Origin: Ligula intestinalis
Lineage: Eukaryota; Platyhelminthes; Cestoda; Diphyllobothriidea; Diphyllobothriidae
Assembly (NCBI GenBank): GCA_036362985.1
Contig: JAYGXS010000006.1
Location: 13,625,676-13,689,675 of the forward strand
DNA length: 64,000 bases
Direction of reading: 5' to 3'
Position numbers and translations under genes: made by a program. Below, piece after piece: positions 54,336 to 64,000 of the stretch (within the stretch, counting starts at the first letter, position 1; each line of letters opens with the position of its first letter). The notes under the pieces are model-generated. The model was not told the DNA's origin and did no database searches. It saw nothing but the letters and a program-made list of their open reading frames with translations.

Positions 54336-54341
54336 TTTATT
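54336..54341 (-). terminator. Polyadenylation signal of the unknown gene
   Basis: AATAAA on the minus strand, about 10 nt beyond the stop codon at 54352-54354. Confidence 0.5.
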
Positions 54342-54351
54342 TGGAAATAAT

Positions 54352-54606
54352 TTATTGCTTGAACTTATTCCTACTTTGCTCTATTTTTTTAATTTCTTCA
54401 TCCAGATGGGAAGTTAGATGAATAAACTTACTAAAAAAATAGGAACAATTTAACTTACTCTTCGATTATTGCTGGAAGACGCTTAATCTCGCCATCCATT
54501 GTGCCAAGCATATGCAGAATGGTTGTAAGCTCAGAGGAGGAATCAGAAAACGGCAGCTGGTCTTCCAAAATTAATTGCGTCTCGTCCATATCACAGTTCT
54601 CCTTCG
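54352..54606 (-). CDS. Unknown gene, last two exons with a 28-nt intron
   Basis: The penultimate exon, 54606-54459, reads CDMDETQLILEDQLPF and ends LPAIIE with donor GA|GTAAGTT. The intron 54431-54458 is 28 nt (GTAAGTTAAATTG...CTATTTTTTTAG). The last exon, 54430-54352, gives KFIHLTSHLDEEIKKIEQSR and ends KFKQ. Joining them avoids the TAA that overlaps the donor. Two equally good acceptors for the penultimate exon differ by one codon. Confidence 0.6.
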
Positions 54607-57600
54607 ATTAAATGAAAAATTTAATGTTTAAAGAGCTGGTGGCTTTCATAACAGTAATTTCATTTTTAAACCCAGATTTTAATTGCGATGTTCTACTGCT
54701 TAAGAGAAAGGTTGTGGTCTCCCCGAATCTCTGGTTAATAGGAAGAAAAAGTTGACAACGGAAGAAGCAGAGTCCACAAGGCGTCTTTGGTATCTACAAC
54801 TTTCTATTTTACGTTTTTAATGATACTTTTACTGAGACATATCTACGAATAGTACTGACCACTTAAAACTTTCAGGAATATAATGGCATGTTATTTGCTA
54901 GATAGTCCAAATTTTCTTATGCCTGAAAACCACTTAGTCTTATATATCATGCGAAATCTTTGTAAAATCCAATAAAAAGTACTTTCCGGCTACATTTAAT
55001 TTTTGGTTTCTTGAACTATTTTCCTCTATTCATATGGAATAACACATGAATTTTGCTCCAATCAAGACTTTGCGAACTTTTCAAAGAAAAGCGTAGTCAG
55101 AAATACTCCATACTACGTTTCAGATTTATTTTAAAGCAAATCACATATGAAGCTTGTTTTATCGGTTCTTTGCATGAAATAAAACATCAAGTAGATTGCA
55201 CAAACTACATACAAAGGGATACGAGACGTTTTGAACTCAAAAATAACGAATTGTTGGATTTTAAAAACGTAACAAAATTGCACTGTTTAATGTGTTGTGG
55301 GTTCTTGGCTTAAATTGTGCGTTGTTTAAACATATCAATAACCAATTTTGTTTAAACTTGAATATAACACACAAGCACACTTTCGGTTTTGACGCGTGCC
55401 AGTAACTGTCTTGCTAAACACTCTCTTCACCGGCCGCTGTTTATTTTGCCCTTCAACGACACCTCTCTGGTGATCATTCTCGGGCTCAAGAGAATCCAGC
55501 AACAATTAGCAAACGAGATTTCCCTCAATTTCCACAATCGCGGCCCAACGAACTTGGATCCCGATCTTCACGGAGTCATCCTTTGGCAATTCGACTGCTT
55601 GACTACTGCCGGCTAGGACCGTGAAGGATCTAAGTGAATTGTATCATTTCTTATTTTCATCTTCATCCTCATATACCGGTTTTTACAATTTCTCCACTAG
55701 AATAGTGTGGTAAATCACTTACTAGCAATTAGCCTTCCTTAGAAAGTTTTCCATTGCGTATTTGCCAAGATGTTCTGTATATTTGTAGTGATATAGCCTC
55801 TACAGTGTAATGCCATCTTGGTTCCTGCGGGTTTCGGAGGATGTCAGTTTTACTACCTGCCATGTAATTAACAGTTAGTGACCGATCTCATAAAATGTTG
55901 GATAAAATTCTAAAATGCAATAACTATTAAAAAATATTATTTAAATAGCGTTGTAATATTAATGTTAGAGTGTGTTGAATATGGCAAATTACGGCATTTG
56001 AAGGCACCCAGAAAAACCATACACACTAAAAGTTAATCCAGAAGTAGCATACATTCTACTATCAATTTTTAAGTCCTTATAAGTTTAAATACATTTTATA
56101 GAAAACTGGACGTAAATATATGTTTTACAGGACGCAATCGGTCGCAAATCACTCATTTTATTCCAGTCTTATATTTACAGAAGATATATTTAGATTAAAA
56201 AGGCTTTAAAGTTTTATGATTTTAAATCTCTTCAACTATTAAACTTAAATAGCACACTATTTGTACTCTTATTAATGCACCTCATTAAATTCACAAAATA
56301 CACCACATTCCTTACAGACTTTTATTAACAATGTGCAGTGTATTCATGATAGTATAGAGGAGTGTATGATTTTTCCTACAGTGAAAACATACAGCTTGCA
56401 GACTCAAAACCCTAAACGCAAATTTAACGACAGGTCAGACTTGAAATTATTCGGGAATTGGAAAGTGCCGGAGCTGATTTGACCATTTATCATGATCTTA
56501 GATGTCATTTTTTCAGAAAAAGTATTCTTTACTTAAGAATATTGCTTAAAACCCGCTGTATTCATCCAATGCATAAAAGCTGGATTGTTAAAGTAAACTT
56601 TGACATATGAAAATATTGCCTTCCGAATTCATGCATTCCATGCATTCCTATTTATCTGAAATTCACTTTGCTTGCAAAGAAATTGTTATAATAAGTGGCG
56701 GGAAATTTGGTTGCAGACGATGAAATAAGTTAATATCTGGAACTTTTTGTAGATCTTAAAAATGTATGAAAGTGAATCGTTAGTAAACTTTAGTTGATCC
56801 TACATTTGTGAAATGCTATTTTACGTACTAAAATGCTGGCAGGGCAACAAAAACGTTGAGATAAAATACCAATACAATGCCGCAATCTATTGTACATTAC
56901 TGAACTCTGTTATATTAGGCTTTTTGAGATAGTGTACCATGCGACGTTGAGCCAAGGCTAAACTATAAGTGTTTTGCTACTGGGTAACAAATATCTTTTG
57001 AACTAATGCGGCCCTTATTCGAGGCATCTAGCAATAAATGAAATGACTTACCATCGAATAGCTACTTGAAGACTAATATACTATTTAAATTGTAAATTTT
57101 GCGGCGGATAAGAAGATTTGCAGTACCAAATATATATTTTGCTTTGTGATTACATGGGCATTTGTACATTTAAGGTACTGAAGCAAGCCTATATTTAAAA
57201 ATTTACCTTAATATTCTATTTTAAATTTACTATTTACTGACCAGCCTGTCAACATATGACTTTATGAAATTTTTGAATCTTCTAAGGTCATTATCGACGA
57301 AAGTGTGCGATAAATTGTTCGCCTTTGACGGTCGCTTCCCTTTTATAAAAAACGGATATCAACAGCTACTTCTCTATAACTTTGTGAGATATTTACCCGA
57401 ACTGTAGGGTGTTTGTCAATGACCACCCTTGGTATGACCCTTTTTCTTGAAGAATTTTTAAGCGCAAACTTCATTCAAGAATTATTTTCTGCTAGTACTA
57501 ATTTATTTGCTCAGTGTTTGCACGAACATAAGCTTTCTCGGTGACTACGATTTCTGCCTTTTCTGAGTTTTCCACTCCTCTAAAAATGTTCGTATCACGG

Positions 57601-59281
57601 AATAACCTAAAATTACCCTCATCAGTTTTTGTATTTTCAATTAGTACTTTCACTGCTGCATCTTCTCTGTATTAGGTAAAAAGATTACCCTTTAATTTGG
57701 TAAGTTTTTTGAGGGCTTAGCCACCTTTCGTGAATTTTCGTAACTTGATGAGACATGTCACGTAATATATGTGAGGTGTATTTATGATATATTAAATTAT
57801 GCTTTTTATATTTTATAGTTCACACATTCATCTTTAAGAATTTAGCCGGTGCATATAAGTTCTGTACATAAAGTACTATCATTGTTGAACTTACATTGCA
57901 TTGAGTGCATTGGTTGAAACTTGGAGAGTTATCAAACACGTCATTTGGTTTCTCTCCTCTTGAAGGTGCAGAGCACCAGGTTGCAGTCTTGAGAGAAATT
58001 TCGTTGGAAAGGTTAGCCAAGTGCATCATGCTTTCTGACAATCCATCATTTTCTCGTTCTGAGAGGGAAACAATAAAACAAAAAATGACCACTTTTATAG
58101 AATCGGCATGTATAACTTAATGGTTATTAAACAAAATAAATAAATAAAGTTTTTTTTGAAAACCGGCTTCGCGAACAATCTTTTTGTGACTATTTTAGGT
58201 TTATTTATTCTTGCCAAAAATGATTGTTGTCACTCATAGCAAAGCCAAAACAGGAAGACAATCATAATATATGATGCTAAGTTGTAGGCGGTTTTGGTTT
58301 TAGGCGTGCTTTTGTGATATTGTACATCCACATGACCTCCTTCGTGAAAAAGAGTTGATTCTCATGAAAAAACACACGAACTATCTGGTCTTCTTATTTT
58401 ATTCGGAAAGCTCTATCCTTTTAATTCTCCTTAAGCTTCTAGGAATAGTGCTTGGACTTGTGTCTGTTTGCATTAGAGATCCATCCTTCAACAAAAAGAT
58501 CAAAGGTGATTTTGCGCGATACCTCTGCAATCCTTTACGGATTATAGTGCTAGTTATATGACACGCAACTAACAGTCCTTACTAAAAAATCGTTTGAAGA
58601 GAGTATCAGAGAGAAATAAAACTATTAGGACTATGAACCAGCTGCATATCAACGAAATCTTGGTTTCCTTGAACTCATCAAGCAGTTGCCAAAAATGAAT
58701 TTTAGTTAACTTTCAGACGCACTAGAGAAGCATTTTATGATGAAAAAACTTCCGAAGGTTTTTGCTCCAGACTAGCTAGGCAATACTTGTCAATTATACA
58801 TGACAATGCATAAGATGCAATAACTTTGATTAGTGGAGGAATTAATCGTATAGAATATTCGGAACTAAAGATCACCTGTTTGAGAATTCGCCTTCTGTTT
58901 GCATGCAAGTGCCTTAAATTGGTTCGTATATCAGTTAAGTGCCATCTTACGAATGCCTTTATTGACTTCAGGTGATCCAGGACTCCCTTTAAGTTATTTC
59001 TTTTTCTAAATGTAAAAAGATTTGCAAACTTACTCAAAAATTCTTATATCTTCTTGATCACTTTTATTAACTAAAGAGTAATAACAAAGTGAAACCGTCA
59101 AACCTGCAGGATTATCGTATGACCCAACTTTCCTTCTATTTATCAGTACGTTTGATTGCCACAGCTCTTGTACAGTTGTCCATTTTTGGGAGGTTGGTGA
59201 TTGCCAATCCTGAAAGCGTTTAGATCTGCTCTCAAAAGCATCAGGCCTCGTGTTTCCGATACTGCCTTGCGATAATTGCAT
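54352..59281 (-). CDS. Unknown six-exon gene, possible membrane-anchored helical protein
   Basis: Exons on the minus strand: 59281-59104, 59070-59034, 59005-58876, 58709-58583, 58058-57895, 54606-54459 and 54430-54352 (exon 58709-58583 is the least sure). Donors and acceptors keep the frame throughout apart from possible extra exons between 54606 and 57895. The product begins MQLSQGSIGNTRPDAFESRS, has a basic helical region (HLKSIKAFVRWHLTDIRTNL, HANRRRILKQ), a hydrophobic stretch (ISLICSWFIVLIVLF) like a membrane helix, a Cys/Ser region (TATWCSAPSRGEKPNDVF) and a helical C-terminus (TILHMLGTMDGEIKRL, HLDEEIKKIEQSRNKFKQ). AATAAA lies just after the stop. I do not recognise a family. The start may lie further upstream, where the frame stays open. 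Confidence 0.55.
55380..55616 (+). CDS. Possible exon or ORF of unknown identity
   Basis: The plus-strand frame, free of stops over 75 codons, reads SLHRPLFILPFNDTSLVIIL, GLKRIQQQLANEISLNFHNR and LHGVILWQFDCLTTAG before TAG. It lacks an ATG and lies opposite the intron of the minus-strand unknown gene. Composition is protein-like but no family is recognised. It may be an element fragment, an exon of a gene on this strand, or chance. Confidence 0.25.
   Translation, partial: LSVLTRASNCLAKHSLHRPLFILPFNDTSLVIILGLKRIQQQLANEISLNFHNRGPTNLDPDLHGVILWQFDCLTTAG
55617..57894. other. AT-rich intron-like stretch
   Basis: Probable intron of the minus-strand unknown gene. A 21-nt candidate microexon on the minus strand (57072-57052, between TATTAG and GTAAGTCATT, phase 0 on both sides) is noted but unproven. 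No other feature was found. Confidence 0.35.
57895..58058 (-). CDS. Unknown gene, middle exon
   Basis: Acceptor TTGTTTCCCTCTCAG, donor TGCAAT|GTAAGTT, both strong. 164 nt, phase 1 in and 0 out, with RENDGLSESMMHLANLSNEI and PSFNQCTQCN. The overlapping plus-strand frame at 57905-58120 has no such splice sites and is a shadow. Confidence 0.6.
58583..59281 (-). CDS. Unknown gene, 5' exon cluster with 33- and 28-nt introns
   Basis: Exon 1 ends GCAG|GTTTGACGG. Intron 1 is 59071-59103 (33 nt, ends ACTCTTTAG). Exon 2 (37 nt, NKSDQEDIRIF) ends GA|GTAAGTTTG. Intron 2 is 59006-59033 (28 nt, ends ACATTTAG). Exon 3 (43 codons) ends AAACAG|GTGATC. Exon 4 (58709-58583) carries the hydrophobic helix and ends TTA|GTAAGG in phase 1, as exon 57895-58058 requires. 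Every junction is phase-compatible. Confidence 0.58.
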
Positions 59282-59639
59282 CAGATGCACGCGATAACTC
59301 GTATTAAGTTTAAATGAAAACGTTTGTTTAACTATTAACCCCTTGTGGCTTGAAGTAAGTTGGGCTCTTTGTATATTGGGGAGACGGGCGTCTAAAGAAA
59401 AGTCATTGAATGCCGTCTGTTATTTGAGAAAAACAGTAAGTTTTAACGCCTAAGCTTTTGGCGATACTTCCTCGGATTGTCGTCAAACTTAAGCAAATTT
59501 GCCAAAATCAATTTATATTTCATACGTGCTTAAATAAGCCATAGTCATTTCGTGTGTGTGCAAATAAATGGCGCTCGTTTGTATCAGTCTGTTTTAATCG
59601 GTTCTTTTCTCTTCCATTCTCCCTTGGCATTTTTGTGTT

Positions 59640-60055
59640 CGGTAGCTAACTCAGTGTACTGATTGGTGCGGGGGTACTCGGGGTGCATAGCCTCCAGGAA
59701 CTTTCAACCTTGTTTGGAGGGGCTAACTGTTTTAATACAAATGTTATCTGAAGTGAAGGCGTGCCCTGTATCAAAGATATGAATGACAGCTTTAGACAGA
59801 TGGCCATCCTCTTGACTGCCAGTTTATGTTCGTTAGTGTGTGTGATGATTGATTTGCCGTTCGCATCATGTGTCAATCCACAAACATTTAGTGCATTAGT
59901 TAAGCAACTGGAATATAGAACTAAAGAGTTAAATTTGTGGTTTCGAGGACGACGCTCGTCCAAATTAGAAGGGTCGGAAGTGGAGAGACAGCATTTCACC
60001 AAATCTTCTGGATAAGAACGTGTCGAGGCTATCAGCTTCCAACTAAGCATCAGCT
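59640..60055 (-). pseudogene. Penelope-like element C-terminal fragment
   Basis: The minus strand reads ITHTNEHKLAVKRM and, in the next frame, IHIFDTGHAFTSDNICIKTV, SPSKQG, a stop and KFLEAMHPEYPRTN. This follows the EHKLAxRR...H...TGHxFxF...xxxREFLEAWHS order of Penelope endonuclease tails. A frameshift and a stop inactivate it. Confidence 0.55.
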
Positions 60056-60059
60056 GTTG

Positions 60060-60690
60060 AATTTCTTATAGGTCGCGAAGCCTTGGGTGCTCCGTTTTTC
60101 TGTGCACTCTTGCTGCAAAAGCAATATTTTCTGCACGGTTGAACTCGTCAGCTAATTTTTCTCTTTGACAGCCTCTTAGCCTGCTCAAATATAAGTTGAA
60201 TCAGGGGAGAACGGAAGTGTCATTCTGCAGATTGAAACGACGTGAGAGTCTACACAACATATGACAGAAAAAATAGAGGGAGGTTGACCTTTTACTTGAC
60301 ATGAATTATTTTGAAATGCCAAAAATGTATGTGCATGGATCCAGAAATTTGTACAAGGTTACAGTAAAAACATTCACATTCAAACATAGGAAGGGTCAGG
60401 ACAATCGTGTAAATTAAGCTGTATCAGTAATTCCCCCAGAAATCTGACAGCACAGAAAAACTATATTTTCGGATGCCGTTTCCTCCACCTCGAGTTCCAG
60501 TGTGGAAACGTCTATGACATGGTCAAATCTCCCAAGCGGATCTAAAGGCGACACTGACAATTGGCGGCAACCTCCACAGGAAATAAGAGGAAGTATGCTT
60601 GAGCCTCGGGGAAGAAAATTGACTAACTGATCCGAAATACCAATATATAGGGCTTCAAGTATGTTCACTATCTTTAAGGTAGATTAACCT
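60060..60690. other. No gene supported
   Basis: The minus-strand frame 60668-60414 (84 codons, acidic end) has no recognised domain or splice context. Otherwise featureless. Confidence 0.35.
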
Positions 60691-61044
60691 CACCTGGAAT
60701 CAAGCAGCATGTGGTGGTCCTTTCTGCCTGACGCTCACCTAACTCTTGACATCACAGACAAGGACACTCAGAGCAGGCCCTCGCGCGAATGTTCGTTTCG
60801 GCCTGCCCCCGACCAGAGGCGAACTGGCGCATGAGACACTCACCACCCACGCAAGTCTACCTTCCTGTTGTCCAAACAATCAAAGTCAAGGCCGCAAGAA
60901 AGAGAGGGGATTCAGCAGCCATCCTCGATTGCTGACGCTAGAACTCACGTGGCATTCTGCCCCCTAGCGGGCGGACGCGCCGCCGCTGCTGTCACTCATG
61001 GCTCTCACGGCCGAAGGTATGCCAGACCGAGTCAACCTTACTAC

Positions 61045-61165
61045 GAACTATTCTTCAACTCATTCTGTAAACAATATATTGTTCCTACTCTCTGGCTTTC
61101 CAAGACTTCTCTCATCTCCTAAGGAACCGGGCCTGGAAGATCGCAGCTGTTAGGGTTAAACAATC
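61045..61165 (+). repeat. LTR-like end, subfamily B copy 3
   Basis: TCTGTAAACAATATATTGTT then TCTCTGGCTTTCCAAGACTT, CTCATCTCCTAAGGAACCGG and CTGGAAGATCGCAGCTGTTA. Matches 41500-41635 and 53110-53235. The GC-rich 60700-61040 upstream may be the rest of this LTR. Confidence 0.5.
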
Positions 61166-61674
61166 GTAGCTTTAACTCCTTCACGATAAACACTAAAAGT
61201 CAAGATAATAATATGTTTATTATGCCAATTTACAGGCAATTGAGATAAAAGATCATAATCCTCATTGGGCGATATACATATCTAATGACTAAGGAGTAGT
61301 TATACTTCAGAACAACTCGGAGTCAATAATTTTCGTCTACTGCAGTTGATTGTGAATAGCCCAATGGCAGAAATACATGTGGTTGCTAAACACCAGTGCA
61401 GCGTCTTCCGCGTTTATCTAGAGCTTCCCCAGTTGTCTTTTAACAACCTCAGGTAAACCATTCTTAGACCACAATCATTTGGACTTGCACACTCCTTCTT
61501 AGTTAAGCTCAGTGTGGTTAATAAAATTTCCACCTTTAAAGTTTCATCATATTTATTTATACCATGTGTTTCCCATTTTCTCTATGTCGGATGGTGTGCT
61601 CAAGAACGATTGTGAGACGTCAGACAATGAATATGCTATCCTCCCCAGAGATTGCCTAACGTTCTTATTCCATA

Positions 61675-61745
61675 TTCCACTCGAGTTTCGAACTCGCGTC
61701 TCGCCGGTCAGAGGCAGACGTCCAAAGCATCGAGCCACGAGTTTG
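61675..61745 (-). repeat. tRNA-derived SINE head
   Basis: The reverse strand reads ACTCGTGGCTCGATGCTTTG (A box) and GACGCGAGTTCGAAACTCGA (B box within a perfect TΨC-like arm CGAGTTCGAAACTCG). Anticodon region and acceptor stem are not convincing. SINE or tRNA pseudogene. Confidence 0.55.
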
Positions 61746-62364
61746 CTGTCTTGCTGGTTGTTGATTGGGAGAATATAGTATTAAGTTGTGCACCGATCTG
61801 TCTTTTCAGGATGCACCCATTCTCGTTAATTCCTCACGAGGTCGTGCCAAACGAGTATAATTTCACAAGGCTTATAATTTTATGTTACTAATTGAGTTTA
61901 AGTAAAATATCCTTTTAAGTTATAGTAGTATTTCGGCAAAGACAAGCCCTGTCAACGGTCAAAAGCTGACCTTGGTAAACAATTGGATCATGCTTGTCCT
62001 GGTAACATGTGGCTCCCTGATTCACACTCCCCCCTGCCCGCATTTCTGCTTTAACTTTTTATCTCACCTCACTATCTGCAGTGCTTTCACTTGCTTACGT
62101 TATTAATTCGATTAATTAGCCGAATTACTAATTGACCTTCCTGACCTGGTTATATGACCTCTTCTGTATGAATTCAATTTTGTATTTTTTTTCTTTCCTC
62201 ACTCACTTTATGCTTCGAAGGGACGCAGTTGATAAGCATTCGCGAAACTTATGGTTCCAATAAATTCTGGTATATACGAAATCTTCAAATTTGCACCTGG
62301 AAAAGATGCTTCAACACTCAATTTTTTATATAAATTGTTGGTAAAGTTAAACGTTTAAGTGATT

Positions 62365-62430
62365 TTTCGATATGAAAACGGAGCTCAAGGACGAAATCGT
62401 TCTTTTCTGAATAAAGTGACTAAGGGTTGG
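62365..62430 (+). repeat. LINE 3' tail fragment, diverged copy of the 10255/11546 tail
   Basis: ACGGAGCTCAAGGACGAAAT, TTCTTTTCTGAATAAAGTGA and CTAAGG follow the end of the tails at 11500-11546 and 10255-10320 (GGAGCTCAAGGGCGAAAGCC...AATAAAGTGACTTAA). Only the last ~65 nt survive. Confidence 0.6.
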
Positions 62431-62954
62431 TAGTTCATGAGAAAAATGAGCTGTTTGCAAATTCAAATATAGTTTATGCGTTTTATATAAAAATTAATGC
62501 ATTAATTCTTATTTTAAAACATGTCCACGAGGTCTGATAGAATTGCAGGCTACATTTGCAAGAAATCGATGCTCAACATCATTTCTTCTCCATCGATTAT
62601 TACATTATTGTTTAGTTTTCCTTCATCAAAAAGTTGGGAGGGGACATCCGGGTAGTAAATTCTATTCACGACGCGAGACGAGAATCACGTTAGTGACCGC
62701 TAAGTGAGTCATTGAAGCAAGTCAATGCAATACGTAGGCAGAAACCCTGAAAAGTCTCAAGTATTGAGCATTCACATAGGACGGTGCTGTACCATGTTCA
62801 GTTTATTTGGTGAGGATAATAGGCAATGTCTTTGAAAACCCTATTGATTACATGTCGGTGCGTTGCACGTGTACATGCACCTATAAAAAATCTGAATTCT
62901 AACATAGTGAGTAGCATTGTTTTTTAAAAATATAAGTCTGGTGGTTAGAGTTCA

Positions 62955-63215
62955 GACTTATAAGGAAGAGAGGGGACGCATGTAATTGTCCAACCGCTGT
63001 TTGTACGTCTGAAGGGAAGTGGCCTCCAGGGCTGACTGTGGAAGGTTGTTCCACTGCTGTATGGCAGTTTTTAAAGCCGAATTACGTAAAAATTTAAATT
63101 CAGAAGCTATAAAACCCTTGTTACCCGTCTTCTTTCCTAGCACACAACTTTTGTACTTTGAAAATGGTCCTTCCGGTATTTGTGGCGGTTCCATTTGTAT
63201 TAAATTGCTTTCCAA
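62955..63215 (-). pseudogene. LINE ORF2 C-terminal fragment
   Basis: The minus-strand frame holds EFKFLRNSALKTAIQQWNNL, PQSALEATSLQTYKQRLDNY and a stop at 62958. It matches the LINE tail pattern (FFSQRVVxxWNxLPxxVVxAxSVxxFKxRLD). No RT core is adjacent. A truncated, dead copy. Confidence 0.5.
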
Positions 63216-63639
63216 GTATGTTTATTTTAACATCTATAGAGTAATATTTGCAGCGGTGTTTCGTCCCCTACTCTGTTCAGCCATTACTGACAGATGTTGA
63301 TTAAATCGCCCCTTTCTCTGTTTTGCAACCCGTACGATGAGCTTTGCGGTTTCTGGTGATGCTTCTGCCGGTTCCTCTGTTTTCGCTAGCTTATCGGTGG
63401 TCTCTGCAGCCTGCAAGGTCGCATCTGCGGCATTTCGGTGATTATCTTGTGGCCTCTACTGTCGTCTCATCCTTCCAAACCTGCTGACCGCAATGACCTT
63501 ATCCCGCCCCACATCCCTGATGTTTGATCCTGGTGCCAGTTTGGTGGTGTTACGGCGATGAATAGGAGCCTGTGTTACTATATGATTTCTCCAACTACAG
63601 GAAGAGTTTTTGAACACTCGTACGTTCTCATTAACAGTC

Positions 63640-64000
63640 CTGTCTCACTGTATCGCAGCAATCTTACGATAAAAACACCTCTAGGTAAAATGTTTGAATT
63701 AATCGCCAATAAAATTACAGATTTTTGCATAAGCAATCAAGTCTTAAATATATCTCAGCATGGTTTTTTACCGGACCGATCTTGTGTAACATGTCATAAG
63801 TCTTTTCTTAATCTACTCACTTCTCTTTGTAACGATCATTTGTCTGTGGTGGTCATCTATTTTGATCTTAGTAAGGCATTCGATAATGTGCCTAATAGGA
63901 GACTTCTAGCCAAACTAGAGGCCATATGATTTTGAAGTCCTCTTATTGGCTTTATTAGATCATATATTTCTAATCGAAAACAACAGGTCTTTGTGGGGTC
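63640..64000 (+). pseudogene. CR1-like LINE RT fragment of the copy 1/copy 2 family, cut by the window end
   Basis: Reads KTPLGKMFELIANKITDFCI, SQHGFLPDRSCVTCHKSFLN, IYFDLSKAFDNVPNRRLLAK and LEAI, then a stop at 63927 and a continuation (LIGFIRSYISNRKQQVFVGS). Closely similar to 13690-14010 but with many substitutions, so it is an older member of the same family. The YADD box would lie beyond the window. Confidence 0.75.

Noticed and set aside
55389..55616. Confident protein-coding gene
   Set aside because: The open frame is only 75 codons, has no ATG, and lies antisense within an intron. It is kept only as a low-confidence feature.
57905..58120. Plus-strand 71-codon frame ending before an AAATAAATAAATAAAG tract
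   Set aside because: The minus strand over the same bases has a strong acceptor, a strong donor and the right phases for a neighbouring gene. The plus-strand frame has no good acceptor.
1..64000. CRISPR arrays, bacterial operons, prophage or plasmid features
   Set aside because: No spaced identical repeats, no ribosome-binding-site-led gene runs; spliced genes and LINEs show a eukaryotic genome.

Overview
This is eukaryotic genomic DNA with low gene density, made up mostly of decayed transposable elements. There are no bacterial operons, ribosome binding sites or CRISPR arrays. The best guess is a parasitic flatworm, probably a cestode. The reasons are the mix of CR1/Jockey-like and RTE-like LINEs, Penelope-like elements and Ty3/Gypsy remnants whose coded peptides look like those of tapeworms and flukes, together with protein-coding genes that carry very small introns of 28-34 nt near their 5' ends. 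The organism call is an inference from remembered family appearance, not from a search.

Two host genes can be reconstructed from split exons. The first (+ strand, 24000-33914) encodes a protein resembling NCOA4/ARA70, the ferritin autophagy receptor. It has an N-terminal coiled-coil-like segment, many scattered Trp-Leu motifs and a cysteine-rich motif of the CxxCxSFxEC type. The second (- strand, about 59281 down to 54352) is a six-exon gene of unknown function, with a basic helical segment, a candidate membrane helix and a short helical C-terminus. Its exons join in phase through 33-nt and 28-nt introns, and a polyadenylation signal follows the stop.

Layout: 1-2.0 kb holds an RT scrap and a broken DNA-transposon transposase; 2.4-3.5 kb a GC-rich repeat cluster; 5.7-6.0 kb a LINE tail; 7.3-10.1 kb a nearly full-length but dead LINE on the minus strand; 10.3-11.5 kb two inverted LINE 3' ends; 11.5-15.5 kb a LINE (copy 1); 16.2-18.0 kb tRNA-derived SINEs and LINE A ORF1; 18.1-21.1 kb copy 2 of the 11.5-kb LINE in inverted orientation, containing a 100-N gap; 21.1-23.7 kb LINE B; 24.0-34.0 kb the NCOA4-like gene, with LINE fragments in its introns; 35.4-37.2 kb a direct repeat; 37.9-39.6 kb Gypsy pol debris; 40-43.4 kb and 50-53.3 kb LTR-like repeats and SINEs; 44.7-54.3 kb Penelope-like fragments, with a second 100-N gap; 54.3-59.3 kb the unknown gene; 59.6-64 kb further Penelope, LTR, SINE and LINE pieces.

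The transposable elements do not work together as a pathway. What they have in common is target-primed retrotransposition chemistry. The most striking structure is the pair of inverted, almost identical copies of a LINE that already carried an internal deletion, a stop and a frameshift. This suggests a defective LINE mobilised in trans, or a recent inverted duplication.
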